From the NCBI GenBank assembly GCA_964444925.1, contig CAYUIV010000003.1, forward strand, positions 8,377 through 72,376: DNA of 64,000 nucleotides, written 5' to 3'. The DNA is from CAYUIV01 sp964444925 (GTDB lineage Bacteria; Pseudomonadota; Gammaproteobacteria; Diplorickettsiales; Diplorickettsiaceae). Made by a program: the position numbers and the translations under genes. The notes under the pieces are model-generated. The model saw nothing but the letters and a program-made list of their open reading frames with translations, did not search any database and was not told the DNA's origin. Every line of letters starts with the position of its first letter. Position 1 is the first letter of the stretch. Shown in pieces: positions 53,226 through 61,968 of the stretch.

Positions 53226-54266
53226 ATGAACGTGGATACATCTTCCGTTTCTCAATCAATTTCGACTGAGCAAAAATCTAAAAACAGAGAAAAATATTTA
53301 ATTGGGCCCCTTGCAAAAGGAGAAGGGCATACATTAGGTAATGCACTCAGAAGAACACTTCGTTCTTCTGTTACAGGTTGCGCAGTCATTGATGTGAAAA
53401 TTGAAGGCGTATTACATGAGTATTCAACACTTGAAGGTGTACAAGAAGATGTCTTAAATATTCTTTTAAATTTAAAAGAAGCAGCGTTTTCATTGACAGG
53501 AAACAGAGAAAAAGTTGTTTTAAAATTGCGTAAAACAGGTATTGGTCCTGTCAAATTAGATGACATTGAACCAGTGCACGATGTAGAATTGATCAACCCG
53601 GAACATGTGATTGCATATCTAACGAAAGATCGCACCTTAGAAATGTATTTGACTGTAAAACGTGGTGTAGGAGAACGTCTAATTGACGTTAAAGAACAAT
53701 CGTCAGAAGAAAACGAAAATAGCAACAAAGACATTAATACATTGCATTTAAGTGCTGTTTTTAATCCTATAAAAAATGTAGTATACGATGTCAAACCTGC
53801 TCAAGTAGGAGAACGTATCGATCTAGATGAACTCATCATTGACTTAGAAACCAATGGTACTATTCATCCAAAGGTGGCTTTACGAGAAGCAACTGCAATT
53901 CTACAAGCATCTACTTCAAATATTTTAGAAATGTTAGATAAAGATTTGAATACCGCTTCAAAAGAAATAGAAGAAGAAAAAGAAGAAACAATTGATACTA
54001 TTCTTTTGAAATCAGTAGATATTCTTGCACTGAGCCCTCGTGCTTCCAATTGTTTAAAAGCAGAAAATATTCATTTTATCGGAAATTTAGTCACAAAAAC
54101 TCAAGAAGAACTACTATTAACACCTCATTTAGGTAAAAGATCGCTATCCGAATTAGTTAAAAAACTGGAGTTGCATGGCTTGAAGCTGGGAACAACCGTT
54201 AATAATTGGCCACCTCCTGATCTTGTCTACCCCAACGAAAATGCCCAAGAAATTATAGAAAATTAA
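53226..54266 (+). CDS. rpoA: RNA polymerase alpha subunit
   Basis: Dimer scaffold of RNA polymerase. The product is 346 aa (E. coli 329). The N-terminal domain contains GEGHTLGNALRRTLRSSVTG and VIDVKIEGVLHEYSTLEGVQ. An acidic linker (KEIEEEKEETID) precedes the C-terminal domain, which has ALSPRASNCLKAENIHFIGN and the helix LGKRSLSELVKKLELHGL that binds UP elements and activators. The insert EQSSEENENSNKDIN lies in the NTD. Confidence 0.97.
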   Translation: MNVDTSSVSQSISTEQKSKNREKYLIGPLAKGEGHTLGNALRRTLRSSVTGCAVIDVKIEGVLHEYSTLEGVQEDVLNILLNLKEAAFSLTGNREKVVLKLRKTGIGPVKLDDIEPVHDVELINPEHVIAYLTKDRTLEMYLTVKRGVGERLIDVKEQSSEENENSNKDINTLHLSAVFNPIKNVVYDVKPAQVGERIDLDELIIDLETNGTIHPKVALREATAILQASTSNILEMLDKDLNTASKEIEEEKEETIDTILLKSVDILALSPRASNCLKAENIHFIGNLVTKTQEELLLTPHLGKRSLSELVKKLELHGLKLGTTVNNWPPPDLVYPNENAQEIIEN

Positions 54267-54296
54267 TCATTTATTTTTAGTTAGGAAACTATCGCA

Positions 54297-54647
54297 ATGC
54301 GTCATCTTAAATCAGGCCGTCGATTCGGGAGAGAAAGCAGTCACCAACGTATTATGTTCCGTAACATGGCCTGTTCTCTCTTTGAAAAAGAATTGATCAA
54401 AACAACATTAGCAAAAGCAAAAACATTACGTAGTAGTGCAGAGCCTATGATTACACGTGCAAAGGTTGACTCTCTTGCACACCGACGAGTAATGTTCAAC
54501 CGCTTACGTAATCGAAAAATAGTGCTTAAGTTGTTTGAAAAATTAGGACCTAAGTATCAAGAAAGACCAGGTGGTTATCTACGGATTCTAAAATGTGGTT
54601 TTAAACAGGGCGATAAAGCACCTATGGCATTTGTACAGCTTGTATAA
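54297..54647 (+). CDS. rplQ: 50S ribosomal protein L17
   Basis: Tunnel-exit protein and last gene of the alpha operon. The 116-aa product begins [20 protein letters not shown], has [19 protein letters not shown], and ends [12 protein letters not shown]. No clear hairpin terminator follows in the 139-bp gap before the ankyrin gene. Confidence 0.97.
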   Translation: MRHLKSGRRFGRESSHQRIMFRNMACSLFEKELIKTTLAKAKTLRSSAEPMITRAKVDSLAHRRVMFNRLRNRKIVLKLFEKLGPKYQERPGGYLRILKCGFKQGDKAPMAFVQLV

Positions 54648-54786
54648 AATAGAATCATTCGCTTTTTCTCATTGTCCTTTCTCTAAAAAAGTAGAAATAT
54701 AATCAAATTATTTACGTAAATTCTTACAATTTTTTTTATTTTCTGTAGTGTTAAAATGACGCATTCTTAGCATTCACGGAATTTAT

Positions 54787-56361
54787 ATGGACGTTTTTAA
54801 ATTTATATTACAAGAGTTTATCGAAACGATAGGGTTTACAAGTCAAGAAAATGACTACCTTGTTAGGATGATTCAAAAGAACGAAGAAGAAAAGGCTATT
54901 CGCGTTTATTTAGAAGAGAAAATCGCATCTACAACAACATTAGATGATATGTTAAGTACCTTTTATATTTTTTCGTTGGCATCTTATCAATCAAAAACAT
55001 TAATGCACCTGTTAAAAAGAGCAGGTATTGATGATATTAATGCTTTAGATCCAGGTGAATTATGGGAAGGAGCGTGTAGTGCATTGCACTACGCCGTTTT
55101 TGAGAAAAATTTATCAAAGATAGCCTTTCTTCTAGAATTGGGGATAGATGCTAATTTACCACGTGAAGAAGATGGAAATACAGCACTACACTATGCTGCT
55201 TCACTTGGCAGCATTGAAATGGTGCAACTTTTTTTACAGAAAGGTAGACACGATTTTTTCCTTAAGAATAAACAAGGAAGAACTGCTTTAGGAAGCGCAA
55301 TAGAAAATACTCATTTTTCATGTTCCAAACTTATATACGAGTCTTTTAAAAAGGAGTTTCACGATTCAAATAGTCTACTTTTGCTAAAGGAGAGTCTTTC
55401 AGTAGTGATTCACTCTGATGATACTCCTGATTTAAAAAGCGAAGAGCAAAGAAAACAGTTATGGCAATGGTTAGAAAAAGAAAATTTATTAAATGAAGAA
55501 CATACGGAGAAACGGATAATTGAGGCAATCGCACACAATCATCAAGATGTATTAAAACGCTTTAAACCTATTATACAAGCAAAAGATCCAACAAATTATT
55601 ATTTCTTGGGGGAAGAATATACAACACTACTATACTACGCTGCAGGATGTGGATGCACTACCGTTCTCAACTATTGGCTTGAAAAAACAGAAACTAAGAA
55701 AAAAATTAATGCTTTTGTGATAGATTCTAAAAATGACAGTCTATTAAAAGAAGCAGCAGCAGAAGGTAATTATATTTTTACAGAGCGTTTAATACAATCC
55801 GTGTATGAAAAGGCGATTACTGATCTCGAAAAAAGAAAAAAACACTATACTGCTGCACTGCACAAAGTCATAGAAAGTTATGAGAGGTTGATTAAGCCGC
55901 TTCGAAAATGGGAAGGACAAAAAGAAAAAAAATTAGTGATGACAATGGCTTTACTGGTTGTAGCAATTACCTCTTTAGAAAAATGCGCTATCAGTGAAAT
56001 TCAGTTATTAAAGCAAGTTACTACCGCCGCTTTACTGAAACAAATTACGCAGATTGCAGAAGAAATCATGGAGATTCAACAACATTTTTCAAAAAACAAG
56101 CAATCATCCACAGCACTTAGTTTGTGTCTAGATGCAAATATTAAAGAAGTGTGGTACTGTTTATGGGAGGCAATGAGTACTACTTCAATAGGGAAATTAT
56201 CTAATGAGATAATTTTAGAAATTCTTTCACTGACGATTCAAGAAGATATACAAGAAAAGACAGCACCTTTTACATTTTTTTATCATCCTCGTGATACTGT
56301 CTGTACTGGACAGGTACAAGAGCTGTTAAATATTATGCACACACAGAAACGAAAAATTTAA
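54787..56361 (+). CDS. Ankyrin-repeat protein with C-terminal F-box-like motif
   Basis: A 524-aa product without signal peptide. Ankyrin-type repeats are seen at about 97-190, with SALHYAVFEKNLSKIAFLLE and NTALHYAASLGSIEMVQLFL as the best units. Another possible pair lies at about 278-340 (TTLLYYAAGCGCTTVLNYWL). A helical, Lys/Glu-rich middle follows (340-435). Near the end IGKLSNEIILEILSLTIQED (468-487) resembles the first part of an F-box. Ankyrin plus F-box is the design of several Legionella-type effectors that hijack host ubiquitin ligases. The translocation signal cannot be judged. It sits downstream of rplQ and begins a small accessory island. Confidence 0.8.
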   Translation: MDVFKFILQEFIETIGFTSQENDYLVRMIQKNEEEKAIRVYLEEKIASTTTLDDMLSTFYIFSLASYQSKTLMHLLKRAGIDDINALDPGELWEGACSALHYAVFEKNLSKIAFLLELGIDANLPREEDGNTALHYAASLGSIEMVQLFLQKGRHDFFLKNKQGRTALGSAIENTHFSCSKLIYESFKKEFHDSNSLLLLKESLSVVIHSDDTPDLKSEEQRKQLWQWLEKENLLNEEHTEKRIIEAIAHNHQDVLKRFKPIIQAKDPTNYYFLGEEYTTLLYYAAGCGCTTVLNYWLEKTETKKKINAFVIDSKNDSLLKEAAAEGNYIFTERLIQSVYEKAITDLEKRKKHYTAALHKVIESYERLIKPLRKWEGQKEKKLVMTMALLVVAITSLEKCAISEIQLLKQVTTAALLKQITQIAEEIMEIQQHFSKNKQSSTALSLCLDANIKEVWYCLWEAMSTTSIGKLSNEIILEILSLTIQEDIQEKTAPFTFFYHPRDTVCTGQVQELLNIMHTQKRKI

Positions 56362-56402
56362 TAAGCTATAATACTTTTTCACACGAGAAATGCAGTACAC
56401 CA

Positions 56403-58013
56403 TTATAAACTAGCTGTAGAAACTTGTTCTTTGAAGCGTTGAATTGCTCGTGTTTTAGTTATTTCCCAATTGAGATAAGGTTTTGGATAGCCTAACTTCT
56501 CAAATTCTTGTGGAGAAAGTCTGTGATAGGGATCAAAAATTGCCTTACCTTTCACCGCTTGAAGTTCAGGAACCCACTTTCGAATGTAATCCCCATTGGG
56601 ATCATTTCTCTCAGCTTGCATAATAGGATTAAATATAGTAAAAGAAGGCTCCCAACCCAAGGTATTATTTGCTAAATCCCAATCAATGAGTTTTTCTGCG
56701 AAATATCTTTCGCCAATACGATAATCAATGAGTAGATTACCATAACAATAAGAGGCAACATTCATGCGTAAGCGATTGTGCATATAGGCTTCTTGGTTCA
56801 ATTGTCGCATACCTGCATCAATAAAGGGAACACCTGTTTTTCCTTCGCACCATCGTTTCCATCCTTCTTCATCTTTTTCCCATTCCACAAAATCAAATTT
56901 TAAATTTTTAGGAAGATTCATACTAATATGTGGTGTCGTCATTAATGTTTGGCGATTAAGTTCGCGAAAAACGATTTCTCGCATCCATCCGAAGACGCCT
57001 TCACTGCTTCCTTTTTCACTGAAATCACTACTTTTATTATATGTTTTAATCAATGCAACAATTTCTCTAGCACTTACTGCCCCTGAAGACAGATAAACAC
57101 TCATCCGCGATCCTGAGTCTGCAGCCGGCTCACTACGTGTTGCCGTATAGTCTACAAGTTTATATTTAATAAAGTTTTTCATACGCTTTATTCCTGCATC
57201 GTGTCCTGCAGGCCATAACTTTCTTAAATCATCACGTTTTTTAAGAGATAGAAATTTTTTCTCTTGAGGTAAATTAGGTATTTTTTGGTCGAAAAACTTT
57301 GCAAAAAGTGTTGCTTGTTCTTTCGAATTTGCATCAGGTGTAGAGAATGTTTTAAGCAACTGAGTGTTTTCTTTAACTCGCTTAACCCATACCTTATGAT
57401 AAGGTGTAAACACTTTAAGAGGTTTATCATTACTTGTTGTAATTGTCCCTGGCTCTACAATAGATTGATCATGATAAAAGGTAGCAACGACTGCTTCCTT
57501 TTGAAGCGTATGTATTAATTGTATATCGCGTTTTAATTCATTAACTTCGTACTCATAATTTGCATATAAATGCGATACTTCATAGCGTTGTAAAAATTTT
57601 TTTAATTCAGATACAATATTTTCTCTCTTTTCAATTGTTAGTATTACAAGTGGAATATTTAAAGCTTTTAGCTCGACTTGCATTTTTTTCAACGTTTCTA
57701 GTATAAAATCAATTCTAGCAGGAGATGTACCATGTTGAATAAGTTCCTTTGGACAGTAAGTGTAAAGACTAATTAATCCTTTTTGATTTTTCTTTGCTTG
57801 CTGACTTGCATAGTACAAGGCACAATTGTCTTGAATTCTTAAATCTTTATTTCGAAACCAATGCAAAACTACCTTACTTTGCTTTTCTTCTTCTTGTTTT
57901 TTAAGCAAATCTAACATTTTTTGATAATAAGAGTTATGATCTACATCTTTTGCTCTTTTAATACTCGGATGTTGTAATTCAGTATGTTGGTTGGAATCTA
58001 GAGAATAAGACAT
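56403..58013 (-). CDS. phr: Deoxyribodipyrimidine photolyase/cryptochrome family protein
   Basis: Flavoprotein that splits UV-induced pyrimidine dimers using light. The 536-aa product has the antenna domain (VLHWFRNKDLRIQDNCALYY, 49-68). The FAD-binding helical domain shows GWMREIVFRELNRQ (342-355), WCEGKTGVPFIDAGMRQLNQ (388-407) and YMHNRLRMNVASY (410-422). It resembles eukaryotic and class I enzymes around EYMHNRxRM and IRKWVPEL. After NNTLGW (454) the next conserved residues are FTIFNPIMQ. Compared with the usual [20 protein letters not shown] run, about 8-10 residues close to the flavin are missing. It is flanked by ankyrin genes. Activity is uncertain. Confidence 0.88.
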   Translation of the reverse strand: MSYSLDSNQHTELQHPSIKRAKDVDHNSYYQKMLDLLKKQEEEKQSKVVLHWFRNKDLRIQDNCALYYASQQAKKNQKGLISLYTYCPKELIQHGTSPARIDFILETLKKMQVELKALNIPLVILTIEKRENIVSELKKFLQRYEVSHLYANYEYEVNELKRDIQLIHTLQKEAVVATFYHDQSIVEPGTITTSNDKPLKVFTPYHKVWVKRVKENTQLLKTFSTPDANSKEQATLFAKFFDQKIPNLPQEKKFLSLKKRDDLRKLWPAGHDAGIKRMKNFIKYKLVDYTATRSEPAADSGSRMSVYLSSGAVSAREIVALIKTYNKSSDFSEKGSSEGVFGWMREIVFRELNRQTLMTTPHISMNLPKNLKFDFVEWEKDEEGWKRWCEGKTGVPFIDAGMRQLNQEAYMHNRLRMNVASYCYGNLLIDYRIGERYFAEKLIDWDLANNTLGWEPSFTIFNPIMQAERNDPNGDYIRKWVPELQAVKGKAIFDPYHRLSPQEFEKLGYPKPYLNWEITKTRAIQRFKEQVSTASL

Positions 58014-58258
58014 AATTAAGTATTTTCAGAAAACGATATGGATAGATTGATGGCTCAGGAAAGAGGTGTATAAAATAGGTTGACGAATGTTCGTTATATT
58101 ACCATAGTTTTTAATACGGTATGTAAATATTGCGACTTAATAAATACGATTTAGATAAGAATAACTGGTTCATCTTTTCTATATCTTGTACTTTTGGTAA
58201 ACACGTTATAATAGCTAAAGTACAATGTTTCATTTATAGTTGGTACAAAAAAATTTTT

Positions 58259-58606
58259 ATGGAAAACTCAGTCAATTATTTGAATATACTTTTCTTAAAT
58301 GCTGTAAGAACAGGAGAAGATGATGAAGATGGTGGCGAAAGTCAATTTGGATTGGTACCGCCTTTAATGGATCCTCTTCATATGTCAAGCCAACCGAATG
58401 CATCTTCTTTTGAATTGGGGAATTTACCTAAACCTCATCCTTTGTTAGCAAAGAGTGCCCAGTTTAGCGGTATCGATAAACAGTTAACAGCCAACCCTAC
58501 AGAAAGCTCAGCGGCTCAAGAAAGATATCCTCAATTACGTTTGCAGCAGCAAAATACATTGAAATTTGGTCATGGCAAAAGGAAAGTGCCAACCCCCATG
58601 CGTTAA
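58259..58606 (+). CDS. Small disordered protein upstream of the AnkH-like gene
   Basis: No family recognised. The ATG at 58259 gives 115 aa; the frame is open further up to a TTG at 58130 but that part is lower-complexity and lacks start signals. The product has a short helical start (NSVNYLNILFLNAV), an acidic patch (GEDDEDGGE) and a Pro/Ser/Gln-rich remainder that should be disordered. It is in the same frame as the next gene, separated by a single TAA and seven sense codons. It could be a co-expressed partner, or the lost N-terminal extension of that gene. Confidence 0.5.
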   Translation: MENSVNYLNILFLNAVRTGEDDEDGGESQFGLVPPLMDPLHMSSQPNASSFELGNLPKPHPLLAKSAQFSGIDKQLTANPTESSAAQERYPQLRLQQQNTLKFGHGKRKVPTPMR

Positions 58607-58627
58607 AGTTACTTTGGTTTATATATT

Positions 58628-60013
58628 TTGTCTCTTACAGAAACCATTTTATTTAGTCAAAATCTCAATGAGGTGGTACAAGAATTAAAGAAAACTCCTG
58701 ATTTAGAAGCAATTGATGAATACGGTTTTACGCCTTTGATTGAATCTGTGATTGCAAATAAAACGAGCATTACGCAGTTGCTTTTAAAAGAAGGTGCGGA
58801 TGTTGATTCAAAAGACGTCACAGGGAGAACGGCATTACATTGGGCGGTGGATAATAATAACTTGACAATTTGCCGTTTACTACTAGAAAACGGAGCAAAT
58901 GCAAACGCCTATACGTTTCATGGACAACCTTTACTTATATTTCCTTTACTCCGTGAACAAAATGAACTTAAGCAATTACTTTATCAATTTCATGCAAAAC
59001 TGAGTTTTGCACAAGATTTTATTAATGTAAAGTTACTAGGACACCGTTATGCTCTATACGGTCAAGCAGACATTATTACACCAGATAACCAGTTTATTGC
59101 AATTGATTATGAAGGCTTTTTTCTAGAATTTACCATCAATATTATTTATGACTCTTTGAAACGTTATTTCAAACATTTCTCAGCACGTCACTTTCATGAT
59201 TTACAAAAAGAAAAAAAAACACTCATTCGTGCATTTGAAACGGCGGTTTTACTATTCCAATATCAAAAATATACAGTCAATTTTGAACAAATAGATACTG
59301 AAATTACAGCTCTTTTAGAACAGGAATTGTTACTTTTACCGATTGCTTATGAAGGTCATGCAATTAGTTTTATTAAATATCGTAACTTTTTAGTACGCTG
59401 TGATCGCAGTAAGGATAGTCTTAAAACAGGTCATATTATTATTTATCGAATAAATAATAGTAAGAATTGGAACAACGCATTTATTAAACGTTTTCTTTAC
59501 GAAAAACAAAGTCGATATTTTATAACAGAAGGTCTTAATACATTACTTGATTTAGAAAGAATGATGATTATACCTATTAATGCACAGCTTGTTGGCAATT
59601 GTTCTTGGGCAAATATTGAATCTAGTATTTTAGCTATCTTGTACATCATAAATTTTAATGAATATCAGCCATTAACCAAAATAAAATTACAAAGAAAAGC
59701 ACATCTGTTTTATGAATCATGGCTACAATGGGATAAAGACAGAACGTTGGAGCAGTGTGTACAAGAATTTCAAGACGCTAATTTGCAACGTAAAGCAACA
59801 ATTGCAATGACACTTGGAGCAATATTAATGCAAGTTTGTCGTTACGATTCAACTGATAGCGTTACTATTGCAAAAAAACTTATTCCTCTTTTAATTACTT
59901 CTCAGTACCTTTATATATTAAAAAGCTATGCTAAAGTTTACTGGAAAGATCGAAGAACAGAAGAAGGATATAATTTGATGCAATTACTCGATTATTTTGG
60001 AGTGGCGATTTAA
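58628..60013 (+). CDS. ankH: AnkH/LegA3-like ankyrin effector with cysteine-protease-like domain
   Basis: A 461-aa product starting at TTG 58628; no ATG lies near. Residues 31-96 hold two clear ankyrin repeats (GFTPLIESVIANKTSITQLL; GRTALHWAVDNNNLTICRLL), with a weaker third to about 125. The rest has an ordered His-Asp-Gln-Cys series: His244 (YEGHAISF), Asp259 (VRCDRS), Gln320 and Cys325 (AQLVGNCSWANIE). The order and the Gln five before Cys recall clan CE proteases (Ulp1/YopJ type). From memory, Legionella AnkH (LegA3, a conserved Dot/Icm effector) has about this length and this ankyrin plus cysteine-protease-like layout. The symbol is by resemblance only. It is convergent with bamB. Confidence 0.7.
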   Translation: MSLTETILFSQNLNEVVQELKKTPDLEAIDEYGFTPLIESVIANKTSITQLLLKEGADVDSKDVTGRTALHWAVDNNNLTICRLLLENGANANAYTFHGQPLLIFPLLREQNELKQLLYQFHAKLSFAQDFINVKLLGHRYALYGQADIITPDNQFIAIDYEGFFLEFTINIIYDSLKRYFKHFSARHFHDLQKEKKTLIRAFETAVLLFQYQKYTVNFEQIDTEITALLEQELLLLPIAYEGHAISFIKYRNFLVRCDRSKDSLKTGHIIIYRINNSKNWNNAFIKRFLYEKQSRYFITEGLNTLLDLERMMIIPINAQLVGNCSWANIESSILAILYIINFNEYQPLTKIKLQRKAHLFYESWLQWDKDRTLEQCVQEFQDANLQRKATIAMTLGAILMQVCRYDSTDSVTIAKKLIPLLITSQYLYILKSYAKVYWKDRRTEEGYNLMQLLDYFGVAI

Positions 60014-60039
60014 CTACTGAGTCATTGTTTTTTTGTACG

Positions 60040-61320
60040 TTAATGAATGAGACGCCATGCAGCAATTTGTCCTCTTCGAGTAATGGTATAAAACTTTTTG
60101 TCATCACTAATGGCTAAGCCCATGAAAGGTGATGCAATATAATGACATTCCCCGTCTTGTAACTGACCATCAATGCCTGAGACATAATAAATGGTACCTA
60201 ACGAGTCACCTAATATCAGTTGCGTACCATCTGGTGAAACTTTAAATTGTGTAATGCTTACGGTGGTAGGATGAATAAATTGGTCACTCTCCCACACGAT
60301 TTCCCCATTTTCTTTATCAAGTGCGTATAATTTATTTTTTGGATCCAGTACATATAAAAATTTCCCTAGTTGTATCTGCTGACACTGCATTTTTTTATCC
60401 CAATACAGTTGTTGTGTTAAAGCTGAAAAAGATTGTAATCCTTGAAGCGAAGCAAGATAAACAGAGTCTTTTTGAGAAGACTGTATGAAAATAATGTCAT
60501 TTAATTTTGAAAATAAGGTACCGTCTGTTTTCTCTTTTTCATTGAACAAATCTACTGTTTTTTCCCATTTCTTTTGACCGCTTTTTCGGTCAAGGCCTAC
60601 CACTTTCCCATTTTGAAAACCAATAATGATTGTCTCTTGTATCAGATGTGGCATATGATTAGGGTGTAACATCACCACGAAGGATTCTTGAGGATGCTTG
60701 TATGACCAAAGCCGTTTTCCATTGTTGATGTTAAAAGCAGTAATTTGCTGTGTAGTGGTGTGTATGATGACTTGATGTTGTATTTGATCTATTAAAGGTT
60801 TAATAAAAGATATACTAGGTAGAAGAGTGGACCAAACTACTTTTCCAGTATTGATATTTAATGCAATCAACCGTGGTTCCATCGTGGTAAATAATAATAC
60901 CTGATCAACAACAGCAGCATCTGAAGCAATTTTATGTCTTGCTTTTGCAGTCCATTTTGTTTTGCCTGTGTGTGTATTTAAGGCAAATAATTTTTCGGAT
61001 TGTTTTGCAATGAGTAAATGATGTTTATCTACCAATGCACTGATTTTCATTTCATGATCTCTAGGATTGTACCCAAGAAAATGAGACCAAAGCATATTCT
61101 TTTGCGGTGTTGGCACGATGAGTGCATTTCGTTTTCTTACAAAGTATGGTTGTAGAAAATAGTCTATCCATGATACTTTTTGCATTTCACTATTTTTTTC
61201 GTCTGTTGAAATATCAGAGTGAATAGTAGCTTGACAAATATGTGTGTTAACAAAGAACAGACTGATCATAAGAAATGACAGTATATGAGGCTTGAAGTAA
61301 TGAGACAGACTAAAGGACAT
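60040..61320 (-). CDS. bamB: Outer-membrane assembly factor BamB
   Basis: Beta-propeller (PQQ-like repeats) partner of BamA in outer-membrane protein insertion. The 426-aa product has a signal sequence (HILSFLMISLFFVNTHICQA) and repeated blades with the typical Trp-Gly pattern: ALNTHTGKTKWTAKAR, ALNINTGKVVWSTLLP, FNINNGKRLWSY, GLDRKSGQKKWE and ALDKENGEIVWESDQF. BamB is normally a lipoprotein, but no standard lipobox is seen; the only Cys near the cut site is preceded by Thr-His-Ile. It follows yfgM after 11 bp, in the order hisS-yfgM-bamB. der, which often follows, is not here. Confidence 0.92.
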   Translation of the reverse strand: MSFSLSHYFKPHILSFLMISLFFVNTHICQATIHSDISTDEKNSEMQKVSWIDYFLQPYFVRKRNALIVPTPQKNMLWSHFLGYNPRDHEMKISALVDKHHLLIAKQSEKLFALNTHTGKTKWTAKARHKIASDAAVVDQVLLFTTMEPRLIALNINTGKVVWSTLLPSISFIKPLIDQIQHQVIIHTTTQQITAFNINNGKRLWSYKHPQESFVVMLHPNHMPHLIQETIIIGFQNGKVVGLDRKSGQKKWEKTVDLFNEKEKTDGTLFSKLNDIIFIQSSQKDSVYLASLQGLQSFSALTQQLYWDKKMQCQQIQLGKFLYVLDPKNKLYALDKENGEIVWESDQFIHPTTVSITQFKVSPDGTQLILGDSLGTIYYVSGIDGQLQDGECHYIASPFMGLAISDDKKFYTITRRGQIAAWRLIH

Positions 61321-61331
61321 AATGCTTTTAT

Positions 61332-61961
61332 TTAAATATTAAGATTAGATACATCATCTAAATTATCAAGTTTTATCTGTAAAAGCGGATGCAAAAACTC
61401 AAGATCTCGTGTTAAGTAGGATTTTGCTGCTCGATATGCTTGCAATGCCTCTTCTTTTTTTCCTTGTGTCAATAAAATATCTCCTTTTATCTCTTCAAAT
61501 GTCGTCATATCTTCCTGAGACACGGGATAATCAAGCATTTTAAGTGCTTGTTCATAGTGCTGCATTTGTGATAAAACTCTTGCTCCCCTTTGTCTTGCAA
61601 TGGATTGTAAATCGATGTCCTTCGTGTTTTTTGAAACGTCCATTAATAGTTGTGCGGCTTCTTGTAAGTTATCTTGCTCCACTGCATGCTTTGCAAGGTG
61701 TAGTTTTGAGAGCACTGCGTAAATCGTTTTAGGATACTTTTCAGTGATTTTCAATGCAACTTTTTTAACGCTATCATGATTTACAGCCGTTGTTTGATGT
61801 AATAACGACTCATACAAATGAGAAGCGTACACTCTATCTTTTTCTAAACGGGTGGTATAAATGTAGTAAAAAAAACTTGCAGCCAGTGTAAAAAATCCCG
61901 CAAACACACCTATCGTAAGTGGTCGATTAAAATTTTTTTCTAGAATAAATGATATATTCAT
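61332..61961 (-). CDS. yfgM: YfgM-like membrane-anchored TPR protein
   Basis: Single-pass inner-membrane protein; in E. coli YfgM associates with SecYEG and periplasmic chaperones. The 209-aa product (E. coli 206) has a cytosolic start, one membrane helix (IGVFAGFFTLAASFFYYIYT, 17-36) and periplasmic tetratricopeptide helices. YAVLSKLHLAKHAVEQDNLQ, ARQRGARVLSQMQHYEQAL and DILLTQGKKEEALQAYRAAK are the visible repeats. Position between hisS and bamB supports the call. The start is 7 bp after the hisS stop. Confidence 0.92.
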   Translation of the reverse strand: MNISFILEKNFNRPLTIGVFAGFFTLAASFFYYIYTTRLEKDRVYASHLYESLLHQTTAVNHDSVKKVALKITEKYPKTIYAVLSKLHLAKHAVEQDNLQEAAQLLMDVSKNTKDIDLQSIARQRGARVLSQMQHYEQALKMLDYPVSQEDMTTFEEIKGDILLTQGKKEEALQAYRAAKSYLTRDLEFLHPLLQIKLDNLDDVSNLNI

Positions 61962-61968
61962 CTCTTTA

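Noticed and set aside
53252..53794. A 180-residue gene antisense to rpoA
   Set aside because: It lies entirely within the well-conserved rpoA on the other strand, is Ser/Thr/Phe-rich as expected of a shadow frame, and has no start signals.
54648..54786. Promoter of the ankyrin gene
   Set aside because: A TAAAAT box is present about 40 bp before the gene, but no -35 element lies at a suitable distance, so I do not call it.
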